Positions 6,856 to 9,057 of a stretch of 9,057 nucleotides of DNA are shown piece after piece. Positions within the stretch are counted from its first letter, which is position 1. Each line of letters begins with the position of its first letter. Source of the stretch: an uncultured bacterium (GTDB lineage: Bacteria; Bacillota; Clostridia; Lachnospirales; Anaerotignaceae). Location of the stretch: the NCBI GenBank assembly GCA_905214825.1, contig CAJMNV010000080.1:1-9057 (forward strand), in the 5' to 3' direction. The translations under genes were made by a program, and so were the position numbers. The notes below the pieces were generated by a model, which had not been told where the DNA came from, did no database searches, and saw only the letters and a program-made list of their open reading frames with translations.

Positions 6856-7712
6856 TTTTGTGCCTCCTCTGTTTGTGTTGCAATATTGTTTTTGTCAATC
6901 ACAAGCAATGTGTCTAAATGCTTCATATCGACAGCAGGTTCTAAGATGGCATATTTTGTCAAACCATTTGTATCGGCTTTGATTTCTTTTACTTTTCCGA
7001 TGGTTAAGCCGGTTGGGTATATGTCGCTCAAATGAGATGTCACAATTTCATCACCAACGGCAATTTCTGCTTCTGCATCGATGTATTCCATTTTGCAAAG
7101 TCCCTGATTCATCAATGTATAATCTCCTTTGACAACACCAAGGTCACCTGTACGCAAACTCATAGCTGGTACAGAGCTACGGCTATCTAGTATGGATTGT
7201 GCTTTAGCATATGTGGCACCGCTTTCCAAAACTTTTCCAACCAGTCCCTCAGGGGCAGCAAGCACCATATTTGCTTGCACACCACCAGAAGAACCTTTGT
7301 TTAGTGTGAATATATCGTATAAACTACCTGGATTTTTGGCGATGATACCCACACCAAATGTTTGATATTGTGGATATTTTTGGGCAATTTTGAGTAAATC
7401 AGACAATGTTTTGTTTTCTTCTTCATATAAAGCCAATCGGTTATTGGTGGCTTGCAGTGTTTCCACTTCTTGTCGTAGTGTTTCATTTTCTGCCAATATT
7501 TCTTGTCTTTCTCGACGAGAAGAAAAGGTATCGTCTACCCAACTGCCAATACCATCTGTGATTTCTTGAAAGGGCGTTACAATAAAGCCAAACGCACTTT
7601 CTAATGCGGTGGCATTCAATTTTTTGCCGCTGGTAATCAGTGCCAGTAAAGCCAGTATCACAATGATAGTGGTGATAATGATTTTTCTATGTTTTTCAAA
7701 AAAAGCAAACAA
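6852..7712 (-). CDS. mreC: MreC, rod-shape-determining protein (TTG start)
   Basis: 286 aa, usual length. MreC is anchored by one N-terminal membrane helix (about 11-27) and projects outside the membrane, where it activates PBP2. A coiled coil with regular Leu/Val spacing runs from about 66 to 107. It is followed by the two beta-barrel domains with family features such as IIAKNPGSLYDIFTLNKGS, EGLVGKV, SQ-type ILDSRSSVPAMS, and DIYPTGLTIGKV near the end of the fold. A short acidic tail (TQTEEAQN) closes it. The start is TTG at 7712, 8 nt after AAAGGAG; the KHRK-plus-helix N-terminus fits MreC from this point. It lies 30 nt after mreB and overlaps mreD by 4 nt. Confidence 0.96.
   Translation of the reverse strand: MFAFFEKHRKIIITTIIVILALLALITSGKKLNATALESAFGFIVTPFQEITDGIGSWVDDTFSSRRERQEILAENETLRQEVETLQATNNRLALYEEENKTLSDLLKIAQKYPQYQTFGVGIIAKNPGSLYDIFTLNKGSSGGVQANMVLAAPEGLVGKVLESGATYAKAQSILDSRSSVPAMSLRTGDLGVVKGDYTLMNQGLCKMEYIDAEAEIAVGDEIVTSHLSDIYPTGLTIGKVKEIKADTNGLTKYAILEPAVDMKHLDTLLVIDKNNIATQTEEAQN
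6863..6868 (-). promoter_or_regulatory. mreD ribosome binding site (inside mreC) serving a TTG start
   Basis: A perfect AGGAGG lies in the last mreC codons, 7 nt before the TTG at 6855. No ATG or GTG lies at usable spacing, so the TTG call rests on this site and on MreD homology beginning right after it. Confidence 0.8.
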
Positions 7713-7720
7713 TGGAAACG

Positions 7721-7727
7721 CTCCTTT
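7721..7727 (-). promoter_or_regulatory. mreC ribosome binding site serving a TTG start
   Basis: AAAGGAG (part of AAAAAGGAG) lies 8 nt before the TTG at 7712. No ATG lies in frame nearby, so this site decides the start. Confidence 0.75.
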
Positions 7728-7742
7728 TTATACGATTGTGTA

Positions 7743-8771
7743 TTAGAACAATGCTTTTCTGGGAGAAATCAATACATTGCGCAATGTGTCGATGTGTTCC
7801 AGAACCAAGCCAGTGCCAAGTGCCACACAGTTTAATGGTTCGTTGGCAATGTGTACAGGCATACCTGTTTCTGCGGTAATCAGCTCATTCAGACCTCTGA
7901 GCAAAGCTCCGCCGCCTGTCAGTGTGATACCATATTCCATAACGTCTGCTGCCAATTCTGGAGGTGTTGCTTCCAAAGTTTGTTTGATGGTTTCAATAAT
8001 GGAGCAAACAGGTTCATTCAATGCTTCTCGAATGTGAATAGAATTGACTTCTATGGTTTTGGGCAATCCTGTAACCAAATCACGACCACGAATTTCCATT
8101 TTTTCTTCTTGTTCTAATTTATATGCAGAACCGATTGTAATTTTGATTTCTTCTGCGGTACGGTCACCAATGGCAAGATTAAATTCTCGTTTGATATAAC
8201 CAACAATCGCATTATCCAAAGAGTCCCCTGCAATGCGTAAAGATGTGCTTGTGACAATACCGCCCAACGAAATAACAGCAACTTCACAAGTACCACCACC
8301 AATATCAACAACCATGCTACCAGCAGGGTCGGCAACAGGCAATCCTGCACCAATAGATGCTGCCATAGGTTCTTCAATCAAATACGTATCTTTTTCTTTG
8401 GAGCCGGCTGCAATGGCAGCTTCCAAAACAGCTCTTTTTTCCACTTCTGTCACACCAGAAGGTACACAGATTACAATTCTTGGTTTGGGCCCAAACATGG
8501 AACGTACATAAGCTTTATTGATAAAATAACGCAACATCGCTTGTGTGACATCAAAATCTGCAATGACACCATCTCGCATAGGGCGGATAGCAACAATGTT
8601 GCCAGGTGTACGTCCAATCATGTCTTTGGCTTCGTTCCCAACTGCCAATACTTCTTTTGTTTGTGTATTAATTGCTACTACAGATGGCTCATTTACAACA
8701 ATGCCTTTTTCACGCATGTATACCAGCGTATTTGCTGTACCCAAGTCAATACCCATGTCTTTGGAAAACAT
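7743..8771 (-). CDS. mreB: MreB, bacterial actin
   Basis: 342 aa, typical for MreB/Mbl. It forms membrane-bound ATP filaments that orient the elongation machine. Actin-fold motifs are all present: phosphate 1 IDLGTANTLVY (8-18), Glu134 in the EEPMAASIGAGLP loop that holds the catalytic Glu, phosphate 2 DIGGGTCE (156-163) and the adenosine motif TGGGALLRGL (285-294). The usual Thr after GGGT is Cys162, a small change in a non-catalytic position. The ATG at 8771 follows AAAGGGG by a rather long 11 nt. It is first in the cluster, behind the promoter at 8862-8890, with 30 nt to mreC. The position with mreCD favours mreB over the paralogues mbl and mreBH. Confidence 0.98.
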   Translation of the reverse strand: MFSKDMGIDLGTANTLVYMREKGIVVNEPSVVAINTQTKEVLAVGNEAKDMIGRTPGNIVAIRPMRDGVIADFDVTQAMLRYFINKAYVRSMFGPKPRIVICVPSGVTEVEKRAVLEAAIAAGSKEKDTYLIEEPMAASIGAGLPVADPAGSMVVDIGGGTCEVAVISLGGIVTSTSLRIAGDSLDNAIVGYIKREFNLAIGDRTAEEIKITIGSAYKLEQEEKMEIRGRDLVTGLPKTIEVNSIHIREALNEPVCSIIETIKQTLEATPPELAADVMEYGITLTGGGALLRGLNELITAETGMPVHIANEPLNCVALGTGLVLEHIDTLRNVLISPRKALF

Positions 8772-8799
8772 AAATTAAAATACCCCTTTCTATTTGACA

Positions 8800-8818
8800 A
8801 AACCAATTTTTATGGTTT
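8800..8818. repeat. Short inverted repeat in the mreB leader
   Basis: AAACCA (8800-8805) pairs with TGGTTT (8813-8818) around a 7-nt AT-rich loop, just upstream of the mreB ribosome binding site at 8783-8789. The stem is short and AT-rich. It is too weak to call a riboswitch or terminator and could be chance. Confidence 0.25.
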
Positions 8819-8823
8819 GTTGT

Positions 8824-8850
8824 ATCATATTTATTTTATTAAGATTTCAA
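8824..8850 (-). promoter_or_regulatory. Possible second promoter for mreB
   Basis: TTGAAA (8850-8845) and TATGAT (8829-8824) repeat the hexamers of the upstream promoter, but with a 15-nt spacer, shorter than the 16-18 preferred by sigma-A. It may be a weak promoter or a chance match in AT-rich DNA. Confidence 0.3.
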
Positions 8851-8861
8851 GTCTATTCTTA

Positions 8862-8890
8862 ATCATACCTTTTTTTTAATCATTTTTCAA
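8862..8890 (-). promoter_or_regulatory. Sigma-A-type promoter of the mreB cluster
   Basis: Reading the minus strand, the -35 is TTGAAA (8890-8885), the spacer is exactly 17 nt, and the -10 is TATGAT (8867-8862). Each hexamer differs from consensus at one position. The expected start of transcription is near 8855, giving a leader of about 85 nt before mreB. It is the only strong promoter I see for the nine genes. Confidence 0.75.
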
Positions 8891-8919
8891 TAAAAAACAA
8901 ATGAGAAATCGGAAAAACA

Positions 8920-8941
8920 CCATTTTTTGCACAAAAAATGG
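8920..8941. repeat. AT-rich perfect hairpin between terminator and promoter
   Basis: CCATTTTTTG and CAAAAAATGG form a perfect 10-bp palindromic pair separated by 2 nt. On the minus strand it is followed by TGTTTTTCC, so it could be a backup terminator for the upstream gene. The low G+C of the stem makes that uncertain. Confidence 0.45.
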
Positions 8942-8944
8942 CAG

Positions 8945-8984
8945 AAAAAAACCGTCGCTCCAAGTTTTTCCCCGAAACAGACGG
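8945..8984 (-). terminator. Intrinsic terminator of the upstream gene
   Basis: On the minus strand CCGTC (8984-8980) pairs with GACGG (8956-8952), followed at once by seven T (8951-8945). A smaller GTTT/AAAC stem can form inside the loop. It begins 7 nt after the TAA at 8992, the right place for a terminator. It separates the upstream gene from the mreB transcript. Confidence 0.65.
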
Positions 8985-8991
8985 ATATTTT

Positions 8992-9057
8992 TTACAATCT
9001 GCGATAAACAAAACAGGCAAGCAATATGCCAAATATGCCTGCGACGGTAAAGCGAAT
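8992..9057 (-). CDS. C-terminus of an upstream membrane protein (partial, possibly DUF4321-like)
   Basis: The last 21 codons before a TAA encode one hydrophobic helix (TVAGIFGILLACFV) ending in YRRL. A terminal helix with a positive end just before the stop, followed by a terminator, looks like a real gene end. Small DUF4321 membrane proteins of Clostridia, often near radC/mreB, end in a similar way; that comparison is from memory and rests on 21 residues. The start and identity lie outside the window. Confidence 0.4.
   Translation of the reverse strand: MRFTVAGIFGILLACFVYRRL

Noticed and set aside
8800..8855. Riboswitch in the mreB leader
   Set aside because: The leader is AT-rich with only a weak 6-bp stem and none of the conserved cores I know.
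8901..9050. Small plus-strand open frame starting ATG at 8901
   Set aside because: No ribosome binding site, the product is a low-quality Arg/Lys-rich string, and it runs across the hairpins and the upstream gene end.

Overview
The window is one tightly packed, minus-strand gene cluster for cell elongation and division-site placement: mreB, mreC, mreD, a penicillin-binding protein 2 gene (mrdA type), minC, minD, minE, rodA and a methylglyoxal-synthase-family gene (mgsA), in transcription order from about position 8771 down to 1. The DNA is AT-rich, ribosome binding sites are strong and Gram-positive in style (AGGAGG, AAGGAGG, AAAGGAG), and a MinE-type Min system sits behind mreBCD-pbp2 and ahead of rodA-mgsA. 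Together these point to an anaerobic Clostridia-class Firmicute, most likely Lachnospirales or a close relative. This placement is an inference from gene order and protein style, not a database result.

Layout, read on the minus strand. Positions 9057-8992 hold the last 21 codons of an upstream gene that ends in a membrane helix. A good intrinsic terminator (8984-8945) and a second AT-rich hairpin (8941-8920) follow. A near-consensus sigma-A promoter (TTGAAA-17-TATGAT, 8890-8862) and a weaker possible second promoter drive the cluster through a leader of about 85 nt. Nine genes follow with gaps of -4 to 32 nt. The exception is an 89-nt minE-rodA gap that contains an inverted repeat. Two junctions overlap by 4 nt (mreC/mreD as TTGA, rodA/mgsA as ATGA), which suggests translational coupling. 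Both mreC and mreD start with TTG behind strong ribosome binding sites. The last gene, mgsA, runs off the left edge.

How the genes work together: MreB filaments with MreC and MreD organise the elongation machine. PBP2 (transpeptidase) and RodA (SEDS glycosyltransferase) are its synthase pair. MinC, MinD and MinE keep the FtsZ ring at midcell. One transcript therefore couples side-wall growth to septum placement. This layout is known in Clostridia and is not new in itself.

The least ordinary points lie inside the proteins. The MgsA-like protein keeps the fold signature but has lost the residues aligned with all the main catalytic side chains of E. coli methylglyoxal synthase. PBP2 is very long (950 aa), with an ungapped tandem duplication in its pedestal region and a roughly 145-residue insert carrying three copies of a short helix motif. 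MinC has a 42-residue hydrophobic tail that fills the space before minD. RodA has lost the acidic residue of the QPDLGT motif. I see no mobile element, CRISPR array, tRNA or rRNA.
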